The notes beneath the pieces are model-generated. The model made no database searches. It was not told the origin of the DNA and saw only the letters and a list, made by a program, of their open reading frames with translations. Source: an uncultured Geobacteraceae bacterium (GTDB lineage: Bacteria; Desulfobacterota; Desulfuromonadia; Desulfuromonadales; Geopsychrobacteraceae). From it: a stretch of DNA of 5,510 nt. The stretch covers positions 1 through 5,510 of the forward strand of contig CALFFB010000090.1 of the NCBI GenBank assembly GCA_937958075.1. The letters are read 5' to 3'. The position numbers and the translations under genes are program-made. Of this stretch, positions 1 through 5,510 are shown in pieces; position 1 is the first letter of the stretch, and the number at the start of each line of letters is the position of its first letter.

Positions 1-2078
1 GTGACTGACCGTAGCAGGGTGTCACGCAGGCGCCGGATCTGCTCACGAAGGGATTGTCGCTCATTGTCTTTCTGGTGGATGTCACGCAGGATGCGGCAGC
101 ATTCCTGATACTGTTCGAGCCAGGAACGCATTTCCCGCGGGCGACGCGGCGTCAGCCTGCACCCCTGCCACAGCTGCTGCCAGTCCAGTTCAAACTGCTG
201 CCGCTGTTCATCAAGGCTCCGGGCCTCGGCCTGCAGGCGCCGGAGTTGCCCCTGTTGCTGCTCCAGGGCCGCCCGCAGTCCGGCATACTGATGCACCCGA
301 TCCGCCTCCAGCCGCAGGCGATCCGCCACCTCGTCGGCGCGTTGCATGTCCTGTTCGAAAACGCCGGGCAATACCTCGCTGCTGATATCCTCCTGCTGTC
401 CTTTGACCGGCTCTTCCGCCAGCCAGAGCTGTTTGACCCGCTGCCATCGCTGATCGCGCTGCCGACGAACCTGCGCCAGCTCATCTTCCGTCGGCACCGC
501 TCCGGTTTGTTCAATGACACTGATATCACGCTGCAGCCGTTCCAGCTCATCCTCCACCCTCTGCTGCTGCGCCTCCAGGGTCCGCGCCGCCCCGGACAGA
601 TCACGCTCCTGCTCCAGCGCAGCGTCTACCGTCGCCGATGACGGCACCGGCAAAGCACGCAAGTCCTCCTCGGGAGATGACAAAAAACCCAACCGGGCCA
701 TCAGGCTTTCACTTTGATCGCGCAGGACACCGAGGGCCTGATCGACCTGGTGCATCTGTCCATCCAGATCACCGGCACGCCGGGCCGTTGTGATCACCGC
801 CGCCAGTGGTTGCAGATCCCCCCTTTCGGGACACATCTCCAGCTGGTCGGCAAGACGCTCCTGTTCGGCCTCCAGGGCGCGCCGGCGTTCCTCCGCCTGC
901 CGTAATTGCTGCTCAATCCCGGCGTAACGGTTCGCCAAAGGCAGAATCACCTGACGGCGTTGCAGCAATGTTTCAATCTGACGGAAATCTGCGGCGTCCA
1001 GGCCGATTCCGGTCTGACTGAGCAGGGTCGCGACCTGGGTACGGCAGGCAATGAGTTCAGCATGGAGAGCGGGCTGGTCACGCAAAGCGCTCTGACGGGT
1101 ATCCAGCCGCTGATGCAGGGCATCGATGGTTGCTGACTGATCCAGAATATCCTGCCGCAACTGCGTCCGGCTCTGCTTCTGATGGAGCAGTTCCTGACGC
1201 ATGTCCATCTCCTGCAATTGTTCCGACCACCGGTCGCGGGCGGTGAAGGCATCGCCCACCTGCCGGGCAAAGTCGGACGGCAGGTGCTGAAATTCCCCAA
1301 GGGAGTCGATCTCCCGGCGCAGATGTTCACGGCGGACAAGATAGGGCAGCGCCTGTTTGAGGCGTTTCAGTCGCTCCAGCTCGGTATGGGCCGTCAGACG
1401 CTGCTGTTCGACCTCCTGCAATTGGGCAGAAATGGTCTCGTAACGCTGCTGCGCCTCCTTCCACACGGACGCTGCCAGGGCCAGAGAGCGGATCTCTTTT
1501 TTGATCTCCTGATAGGTTTTCAGTGCCTGGTTAAGCTGTGGCCTGCTGCCTCCCGCTTTGAACAACTCGTCACATTCCCTGTCCAGCCCGTCGATGAGAC
1601 CGTGCAGAGACGCCAATCCGGCGCCCGCCGCAAACAGGGCCTGACCGACATCCCCCTTCTGCTCCAGAATGTCGCGCCCGCCGGAAACCAGGGTTTCATG
1701 ATCGATGCCGAACAGGGCCCGGAACAAGGTCTCGTCAACCTGTTGCAGGTAGGGATTCAAAGAAGCTGGGTCGAGGAGTTGGCCATTTTCGTCGAGGAGA
1801 TCGCCGACATTTTTCTTGCGCCGCCGGAAGGTCAAGTTCGGCCTCCCGGCGGCGCTCACGGTGCCGCCGATGAGCAGACGGCTGTAATCGTGGCGAAAAT
1901 TATCGTCGGTGCGCACCGGTATACCGTAGAGCAAACCGTACAGCGCCCTCAGGGCGGTGCTTTTGCCGGCCTCGTTGGCGCCGTAGACGATATGCAGCCC
2001 CGGTGTCGCCGATGAAAAATCGAGGACCTTGTCGGTAAAATGTCCGTATGCTTTGAGCTCCAGACGTTCAAGCTTCAC
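1..2078 (-). CDS. yhaN: YhaN-like AAA ATPase with long coiled coil (SbcC/Rad50-like), C-terminus off the left edge
   Basis: This is the predicted ATPase partner of the neighbouring nuclease, an SMC/Rad50-like protein of the YhaN family (AAA_27 head). The frame is open from the GTG at 2078 to the window edge, giving 692 codons with no stop when read codon by codon. The N-terminus MKLERLELKAYGHF is the typical strand that precedes the Walker A motif GANEAGKST (residues 33-41). Residues 118-155 carry the family-typical block with FGIDHE (123-128), SGG (132-134) and GDVGQALFAAGAG (142-154). From about residue 180 onward the sequence is rich in Gln, Glu, Arg and Leu heptads, consistent with a long coiled coil. 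Walker B and the signature motif should lie in the missing C-terminal part; relatives are often near 1000 residues. No CxxC zinc hook is seen in the visible arm. The GTG start is supported by GGGAG 7 nt upstream and by overlap with the upstream stop codon. Family assignment is firm; the cellular role is inferred from YhaO/YhaN and SbcCD. Confidence 0.93.
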   Translation of the reverse strand, partial: MKLERLELKAYGHFTDKVLDFSSATPGLHIVYGANEAGKSTALRALYGLLYGIPVRTDDNFRHDYSRLLIGGTVSAAGRPNLTFRRRKKNVGDLLDENGQLLDPASLNPYLQQVDETLFRALFGIDHETLVSGGRDILEQKGDVGQALFAAGAGLASLHGLIDGLDRECDELFKAGGSRPQLNQALKTYQEIKKEIRSLALAASVWKEAQQRYETISAQLQEVEQQRLTAHTELERLKRLKQALPYLVRREHLRREIDSLGEFQHLPSDFARQVGDAFTARDRWSEQLQEMDMRQELLHQKQSRTQLRQDILDQSATIDALHQRLDTRQSALRDQPALHAELIACRTQVATLLSQTGIGLDAADFRQIETLLQRRQVILPLANRYAGIEQQLRQAEERRRALEAEQERLADQLEMCPERGDLQPLAAVITTARRAGDLDGQMHQVDQALGVLRDQSESLMARLGFLSSPEEDLRALPVPSSATVDAALEQERDLSGAARTLEAQQQRVEDELERLQRDISVIEQTGAVPTEDELAQVRRQRDQRWQRVKQLWLAEEPVKGQQEDISSEVLPGVFEQDMQRADEVADRLRLEADRVHQYAGLRAALEQQQGQLRRLQAEARSLDEQRQQFELDWQQLWQGCRLTPRRPREMRSWLEQYQECCRILRDIHQKDNERQSLREQIRRLRDTLLRSV
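1956..1982 (-). other. Walker A (P-loop) of the YhaN-like ATPase
   Basis: These nine codons encode GANEAGKST (residues 33-41 of the ATPase), a match to the GxxxxGK[ST] nucleotide-binding loop. The NEAGKST form is typical of Rad50/SbcC/RecF-like heads, where Lys39 and Ser40 contact the ATP phosphates and Mg2+. It lies at the expected distance from the N-terminus, which supports the chosen GTG start. Confidence 0.95.
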
Positions 2079-3340
2079 GGCTCATCTCCCGCGGTCAACA
2101 GCTGAGCCGTGAGGAGCTGTCTGATGTCATCACAAAGCTGCTGCCACTGGTCGGCATCAGCGGGATCGAAGGGGTCGTCACCAGCACGCAGTTCCGGCGG
2201 CAATTTATTGAAGAAGGCATCTATCTCAGGTTCCAGTTCCCTGAGTTGTCCGGCATCCAGGTCAAGGTCCTGGAGGTTGCGCAACAGTCCGCCCAGGGCG
2301 TCATCACGGTGCAGCAAGCGATCCAGACGTCCGGTCGCGACGGTATTGAAGCGCACCTTTTCGAGCCCCAGTCCGGCACCGCCAAGATCAAGGGCCAGTG
2401 AGCGGATCTCTTCGGTCACGCCGACACTCTGCGTCTGCAGTTGATGCTGGGCCCGGGTGTGTCCATGGAGTTCAAGGCGCACCGCCACCGGTCGTCCATC
2501 GGCTGCGGCGAGAACAGCCGCCAACTGCTGGCGGATCCGCTCATAAATAGCACTCAGGGTATCGCATCCGGTGACCTCAATCCGGCACAGCTCCCAGCGC
2601 AACACGTCAAGAGCCACCTCTTCGACCTGATCAACCCGGCCATCGGCCACCCGCACCAGGGTCGCCCCCTTGGCGCCGGTCTCCCGGATATGGCGACCCT
2701 GGATATTGCCGGGAAAAACGATCCAGGGCTCCCGGTTGACAATTTCCCGCTTGTGGACATGGCCCAGCGCCCAGTAGTCATACCCCCTGGCACACAATCC
2801 GTCGCTGCTGCAGGGAGCGTAAGGTTCGTGCCCTTCCCGTCCGGTCAAGGCGGTATGCAACAGGCCGATATTGAACAGGTGTGGCAGCGCCTGCGGGTAG
2901 TTGACGCTCAAATCGTCGGCAACAAAGCGTCCGGCAAAGCTCTGGCCGTGGATGGCAACCCCCGGATTCTCCATAATATGGCTGTCCGCTTTACGCGCGG
3001 AAAAGTGATGCACATTGTCGGGCAGGCGCAAACTTTTACTGATCTGGCTGGCGGCGTCATGGTTGCCGGAGACCATGAACACCTGAATGCCCGCATCCTT
3101 CAGCATGGTCATGCGTTGATTGAAGTAGAGTCCGGTATTGAAATCCTTCCAGTCGCCGTCATAAATGTCACCGGCGAGCAACATAAAAGCCACCTGCTCA
3201 CGCAGCGCCAGGTCGATGAGATTGTCAAAGGCCCGGCGCACGGCACCACGAACCTGACCGGCGAAATCGTCGGCAAAATGCTCGAGTCCGCGCAATGGGC
3301 TATCAAGATGAATGTCCGCCGCATGTAGAAAACTGAACAC
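2075..3340 (-). CDS. yhaO: YhaO/SbcD-like metallophosphoesterase, DNA repair exonuclease
   Basis: This is a calcineurin-fold phosphoesterase of the SbcD/Mre11/YhaO group, expected to be a metal-dependent DNA nuclease working with the ATPase encoded directly downstream. All metal-site motifs are visible: D9-I-H11, GDIYD (57-61), GNHD (92-95), LLHT with H162 (160-163) and GHVH (193-196). They are followed by PGNIQGRHIRE (210-220), which is characteristic of YhaO-type proteins. Residues from about 245 to 421 form the C-terminal capping region, rich in Leu, Asp and Arg. Length is 421 aa from GTG at 3340. I prefer this start to the ATG at 3373 because GGGAGG lies 5 nt upstream, and because MFSFLHAADIHLDSPL begins immediately with the first beta strand; the ATG would add 11 residues and has no good ribosome site. 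The stop codon overlaps the GTG of the ATPase gene by 4 nt, so the two form an operon. Confidence 0.95.
   Translation of the reverse strand: MFSFLHAADIHLDSPLRGLEHFADDFAGQVRGAVRRAFDNLIDLALREQVAFMLLAGDIYDGDWKDFNTGLYFNQRMTMLKDAGIQVFMVSGNHDAASQISKSLRLPDNVHHFSARKADSHIMENPGVAIHGQSFAGRFVADDLSVNYPQALPHLFNIGLLHTALTGREGHEPYAPCSSDGLCARGYDYWALGHVHKREIVNREPWIVFPGNIQGRHIRETGAKGATLVRVADGRVDQVEEVALDVLRWELCRIEVTGCDTLSAIYERIRQQLAAVLAAADGRPVAVRLELHGHTRAQHQLQTQSVGVTEEIRSLALDLGGAGLGLEKVRFNTVATGRLDRLLHRDDALGGLLRNLQDLDLDAGQLRELEPEIDAFFNKLPPELRAGDDPFDPADADQWQQLCDDIRQLLTAQLLTAGDEP
2086..2090 (-). promoter_or_regulatory. Ribosome binding site of the YhaN-like gene
   Basis: GGGAG on the minus strand ends 7 nt before the GTG at 2078 and lies inside the last codons of the nuclease gene. 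With the stop and start overlapping as GTGA, this points to translational coupling of the two proteins. Confidence 0.75.
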
Positions 3341-3345
3341 AAACG

Positions 3346-3351
3346 CCTCCC
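3346..3351 (-). promoter_or_regulatory. Ribosome binding site that decides the GTG start of the nuclease gene
   Basis: GGGAGG on the minus strand is a strong Shine-Dalgarno sequence, 5 nt before the GTG at 3340. If translation began at the ATG at 3373 this site would lie inside the coding region, so it argues for the shorter protein. Confidence 0.8.
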
Positions 3352-3404
3352 GCTCCGGATGTCGTCCCGGCATTGCCCATCTTAAGTGGAAACAATGGCG
3401 GGTC

Positions 3405-3413
3405 AGTGTAACA
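3405..3413 (-). promoter_or_regulatory. Candidate extended -10 element for the yhaO-yhaN operon
   Basis: On the minus strand the sequence reads TGTTACACT, a TGn extension plus a -10-like TACACT. The only -35 material at 16 bp spacing is a run of six T (complement of 3427-3432), which is weak. The inferred transcription start is around 3398, giving a leader of roughly 58 nt to the GTG at 3340. This is a visual match only. Confidence 0.35.
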
Positions 3414-3443
3414 TTTTCCGCCGGTCAAAAAAGACATTTTCCG
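3411..3443. repeat. Ten-base direct repeat in the divergent intergenic region
   Basis: ACATTTTCCG occurs at 3411-3420 and again at 3434-3443, start to start 23 bp, close to two helical turns. Each copy is followed by GTCAAA (3424-3429 and 3443-3448). The first copy overlaps the candidate -10 region of the nuclease operon, so a regulator-binding role is possible. No known operator consensus is recognised. Confidence 0.6.
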
Positions 3444-3506
3444 TCAAAGCCACCTTGAAATGCGCTGCGATTTATGGTTATTGCTACCGCGACATGCGGC
3501 TTTGAC
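3443..3506. repeat. Nine-base perfect inverted repeat upstream of the thioredoxin/CcdA gene
   Basis: GTCAAAGCC at 3443-3451 is the exact reverse complement of GGCTTTGAC at 3498-3506, with 46 nt between the arms. The inner segment holds a small hairpin, CCGC-GACAT-GCGG (3487-3499), which overlaps the right arm and would compete with the long stem. The structure lies 49 nt before the start codon at 3556. It could be an operator pair or a leader-RNA structure, or chance. A weak TTGAAA (3455-3460) with TATTGC 18 bp downstream is the only plus-strand promoter candidate I see in it. Confidence 0.45.
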
Positions 3507-3536
3507 CATCAGCATAACTTGAGGGATTTACTTTCT

Positions 3537-3541
3537 GGGAG
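3537..3541 (+). promoter_or_regulatory. Distant Shine-Dalgarno-like sequence of the thioredoxin/CcdA gene
   Basis: GGGAG is the only purine-rich site ahead of the ATG at 3556, but it is 14 nt away, longer than the usual 5-9 nt. The spacer is ACC-rich and offers no in-frame ATG, GTG or TTG. The ATG is kept because a proper signal peptide begins there. Confidence 0.5.
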
Positions 3542-3555
3542 CACAAACCACCACC

Positions 3556-5088
3556 ATGCAGCCTCTAGTCCGGATTCTCGTCAGTCTTGTTATTCTGTTA
3601 TGCTCTCTCTCTCCAGCGATTTCGACCGGCGCTAAAGCCACCGTCAACTGCGCACCGGGGCACACCTACAACCCGCAGACCCAGCGCTGCGAGGCCAGCA
3701 CCGCCTGCCCTACGGATATTTTTAACAGCGACACCCCCCAGGCCGACAGCGGCCTGTGTCAGGAAACGGGCATCAACCTCCTCGCCGGGCCGCTGGTGGA
3801 TCTGCAGCTCTGGTCCGAGCCTGAAACAACGGCAGCAGCACCGGTTACGACAGCTGCCCCCCCCCTTCAGATCCTGTTCTTCTGGGGAGTCGGCTGCCCC
3901 TTCTGTGAGGCCCAGAAACCCCTCATTGAACAGCTGGCAGGGCAGTATCCCCAGGTCGAACTCAAATCCTACGAGGTCTATCATGACCGGGACAACCAGG
4001 CCCTGTTCCTCGACCTGATCAACCAACACGGGGTCACCTCCCGCAGCGTGCCCATGACCTTTATCGGGGAGCGCCACTGGGTCGGCTTTCGTGACATCTT
4101 TATGGATGAGATGAAGACGGAAATCGACCGGCTGCTCAGCCTTGACCCACCTGCGGCGCCCGCAACGAATGCTGCCGAGGTGATCAGCATCCCCCTGCTG
4201 GGCGACATCCAGCTCGGCACCATGCCTCTGCTGCTGGCGACCTTCCTGATCGCCTTTGTCGACGGGTTCAACCCCTGCTCTCTGTGGCTGTTGACGATCC
4301 TTCTCGGCATTGTTCTTCATACCCATTCCCGCCGAAAAATCATCATTGTCGGCCTGGCCTTTCTGCTGACCACCGCCGCCGGCTACGGCGCCTTCATGCT
4401 TGGCCTGCTCAATGTCTTCATGTTTGTGGGATACGTCGACTGGATTAAAATTGTCGTGGGACTGCTGGCCCTGACCTTCGCCCTGGTCAACATCAAGGAC
4501 TATTTCTGGTTTCAGCAGGGTTTGAGTTTTACCATTTCCGATAAGCACAAGCCGGGCATTTTCAAAAAAATGCGCAACATCATCCATCAGGACATGTCAA
4601 CCCTTGGCATGGTTGGCGCCACCGTCACCATGGCCCTGGGCATCACCCTGGTGGAACTCCCCTGCACCGCCGGTTTCCCTGTCATCTGGACGAACATCGT
4701 CGCTCTGCATGGTGTCGAAACCCTGGAATTCGCCCTGCTGTTCGCGACCTACCTGATCATTTATCTCGGCATTGAAATCGTCATCCTGACCGTTGCCGTT
4801 GTGACCTTGAAGAAAAGCGTTTTCGAGGAGAAACATGGCCGGGTCCTCAAACTGATCGGCGGCGTCATCATGCTGGTCCTCGCCTACGGGATCGTCTTTG
4901 CCTACGATGCCCTGGGCAGCCTGTCCGGCATTCTCACCCTGTTCGGCGCAGCAGCGGTCATTATTGCCCTGACGTTGCTGATCCACCGCGGCCTCCTGCC
5001 TAGACTCGGCATCCGCTTTGGCTCGGAAAAACTGCCGGGCACGGCAAAAAAAGAAAAGGACAAGGCCGCGTCACTCGACAAAAAATGA
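3556..5088 (+). CDS. Secreted thioredoxin-fold domain fused to a CcdA/DsbD-like membrane domain
   Basis: This is a predicted transmembrane thiol-disulfide reductase that moves electrons from the cytoplasm to a periplasmic active site. Residues 1 to about 28 look like a signal peptide (MQPLVR, a hydrophobic run, then TGAKA). Residues 30-70 form a small segment with C32, C45, C51 and C68. Residues 104-195 have a thioredoxin-like fold with FFWGVGCPFC (CxxC at 114-117) and a cis-Pro candidate in SVPMTF (P166). Residues 222-476 resemble CcdA, with DGFNPC (C241) in helix 1 and VELPC (C370) in helix 4, the redox cysteine positions of the family. I count about seven helices. Basic loops (HTHSRRK, the 328-340 region, KKSVFEEKHGR) and a Lys-rich tail fit N-out/C-in topology. 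DsbD carries its thioredoxin domain at the C-terminus; here it precedes the membrane part. The natural substrate cannot be read from the sequence. The gene is divergent from the nuclease operon and overlaps the next gene by 18 bp tail to tail. Confidence 0.9.
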   Translation: MQPLVRILVSLVILLCSLSPAISTGAKATVNCAPGHTYNPQTQRCEASTACPTDIFNSDTPQADSGLCQETGINLLAGPLVDLQLWSEPETTAAAPVTTAAPPLQILFFWGVGCPFCEAQKPLIEQLAGQYPQVELKSYEVYHDRDNQALFLDLINQHGVTSRSVPMTFIGERHWVGFRDIFMDEMKTEIDRLLSLDPPAAPATNAAEVISIPLLGDIQLGTMPLLLATFLIAFVDGFNPCSLWLLTILLGIVLHTHSRRKIIIVGLAFLLTTAAGYGAFMLGLLNVFMFVGYVDWIKIVVGLLALTFALVNIKDYFWFQQGLSFTISDKHKPGIFKKMRNIIHQDMSTLGMVGATVTMALGITLVELPCTAGFPVIWTNIVALHGVETLEFALLFATYLIIYLGIEIVILTVAVVTLKKSVFEEKHGRVLKLIGGVIMLVLAYGIVFAYDALGSLSGILTLFGAAAVIIALTLLIHRGLLPRLGIRFGSEKLPGTAKKEKDKAASLDKK

Positions 5089-5510
5089 GCGAACTGCACT
5101 TTCGGCAACACCGCCCCTGGCATCTACAACGCGGACTTTCCAGTAGTTGGTCGTGCCCGGTTCCAGATCATCCAGGCTGATACTCAGGGTCTGGTCATCC
5201 CCTCCGGAACCACCGCCACCGCCACCACAGGAAGCCAGATAGACAAGGGTGACCAGGAGCAGGGGCAGGACAACCCGCCGCCGCAACGGGCGAACGCCAA
5301 ACAGCAGCGCGATCCCTGCCAGCCACGCCCCCGTGGCCGCAACAGAGTAAAGGTTCGCATCAACAAAAGCCGGATTATCGGCGACCAGCAGGGTGTAGGC
5401 AACCTCGTCCCCGTCGGCATCCGCCACCCGGCTCCACCGCAACAGAACCTCATCCTCCCCGTTTAATCGGGCGCCATCCTCGGGAAACAGCAGGGCCGGC
5501 TTTGCCGGGG
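5071..5510 (-). CDS. Envelope protein with interrupted FN3/Ig-like domain, 5' end off the right edge
   Basis: Only the last 145 residues are visible; the start lies beyond the window. The first part (residues 5-50, LLFPEDGARL, LLRWSRVADADGDEVAYTLL, ADNPAF) matches the first half of an FN3-like domain of the kind common in bacterial surface proteins. The last part (residues 106-145, LSISLDDLEPGTTNYWKVRV, DARGG, VRSFFVE) matches the second half and ends where such domains usually end. Between them sit about 55 residues: a hydrophobic helix (58-71), the basic cluster RPLRRR (73-78), a second hydrophobic run (79-91), LASC (91-94) and a Gly-rich stretch (95-103). LASC after a basic, hydrophobic stretch looks like a lipoprotein signal, but no start codon with a ribosome site is seen before it. 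The likely role is cell-envelope adhesion or binding, inferred from the fold only. The stop overlaps the convergent CcdA-like gene. Confidence 0.75.
   Translation of the reverse strand, partial: PAKPALLFPEDGARLNGEDEVLLRWSRVADADGDEVAYTLLVADNPAFVDANLYSVAATGAWLAGIALLFGVRPLRRRVVLPLLLVTLVYLASCGGGGGGSGGDDQTLSISLDDLEPGTTNYWKVRVVDARGGVAESAVRSFFVE
5197..5361 (-). other. Hydrophobic, lipobox-containing insert inside the FN3-like domain
   Basis: This segment encodes residues 50-104 of the visible protein. It contains two hydrophobic stretches separated by RPLRRR, then LASC followed by six glycines, Ser and two more glycines. The first stretch plus basic cluster resembles a C-terminal sorting tail (helix then Arg cluster). 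The second resembles an N-terminal lipoprotein signal (basic, hydrophobic, LASC). Both readings are by eye. The flanking halves join into one plausible FN3-like domain when the segment is left out. Confidence 0.6.

Noticed and set aside
1182..2015. Plus-strand open frame of 277 codons opposite the ATPase gene
   Set aside because: It is antisense to a frame with a clear Walker A and YhaN motifs, has no recognisable domain or good ribosome site, and reads as a GC-rich shadow frame.
2441..3328. Plus-strand open frame of 295 codons opposite the nuclease gene
   Set aside because: It lies fully antisense to the phosphoesterase motifs, and its translation shows no domain or signal.
3338..3373. Longer form of the nuclease starting at ATG 3373
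   Set aside because: It would add MPGRHPEREAF, which is not part of the phosphoesterase fold, and has only a weak upstream purine site, whereas GGGAGG sits 5 nt before GTG 3340.
3443..3506. Possible c-di-GMP (GEMM) riboswitch, suggested by TCAAAGCC in the leader
   Set aside because: The resemblance to the GEMM core CGCAAAGCC is partial, and the paired helices with their conserved loop and receptor bases are not found.
3502..3532. Plus-strand promoter TTGACC with TTTACT at 19 bp
   Set aside because: The inferred transcription start near 3539 would fall within the only Shine-Dalgarno-like site at 3537-3541, and the spacing is long.
3597..3606. Lipobox at C16 of the thioredoxin/CcdA signal peptide
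   Set aside because: The residues before the Cys are ILL, lacking the small residue needed at -1, and an ordinary cleavage site follows after TGAKA.
3598..4587. Minus-strand open frame of 329 codons inside the thioredoxin/CcdA gene
   Set aside because: It is a Gly-, Gln- and Asp-rich mirror of the membrane-protein codons with no family features; the plus-strand gene is clearly the real one.
5227..5289. Separate small lipoprotein gene starting inside the FN3-like frame just before RRRVV
   Set aside because: A TTG codon is present, but there is no ribosome binding site before it, and the frame continues upstream into the matching first half of the domain. An internal start cannot be fully excluded.

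Overview
The window looks like chromosomal DNA of a GC-rich Gram-negative bacterium. Gene content and style (an SbcD/SbcC-like pair of the YhaO/YhaN type, a signal-peptide-bearing thioredoxin/CcdA fusion, and an envelope protein with an Ig/FN3-like fold and a lipobox-like Cys) suggest a deltaproteobacterium, perhaps of the Desulfuromonas/Geobacter group. That assignment is an inference from gene style, not from a marker gene. No phage, IS element, CRISPR array, tRNA or rRNA is visible.

Layout. Positions 1-3340 (minus strand) carry a tightly coupled two-gene operon. The upstream gene is a YhaO/SbcD-type metallophosphoesterase (DNA repair nuclease, 421 aa, GTG start). It is followed with a 4-nt GTGA overlap by a YhaN-type AAA ATPase with a long coiled coil, whose C-terminal part lies beyond the left edge (692 codons visible). 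Positions 3341-3555 are a divergent intergenic region of about 215 bp with a direct repeat, a 9-bp inverted repeat and a candidate extended -10 element for the nuclease operon. Positions 3556-5088 (plus strand) encode a 510-aa secreted thioredoxin-fold domain fused to a seven-helix CcdA/DsbD-like transmembrane domain. Positions 5071-5510 (minus strand) hold the 3' end of an envelope protein. Its last 18 bases overlap the end of the CcdA-like gene tail to tail, and its FN3-like domain appears to be split by a hydrophobic, lipobox-containing insert.

Working together. YhaO and YhaN are expected to form a nuclease-ATPase complex analogous to SbcCD/Mre11-Rad50, acting on DNA in the cytoplasm. The CcdA fusion should carry electrons from cytoplasmic thioredoxin through membrane cysteines (C241, C370) to the exported CPFC active site (C114/C117), giving a periplasmic disulfide reductase. 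The two systems are divergently transcribed, and nothing in the sequence links them functionally. The most unusual item is the interrupted FN3-like domain at the right edge.
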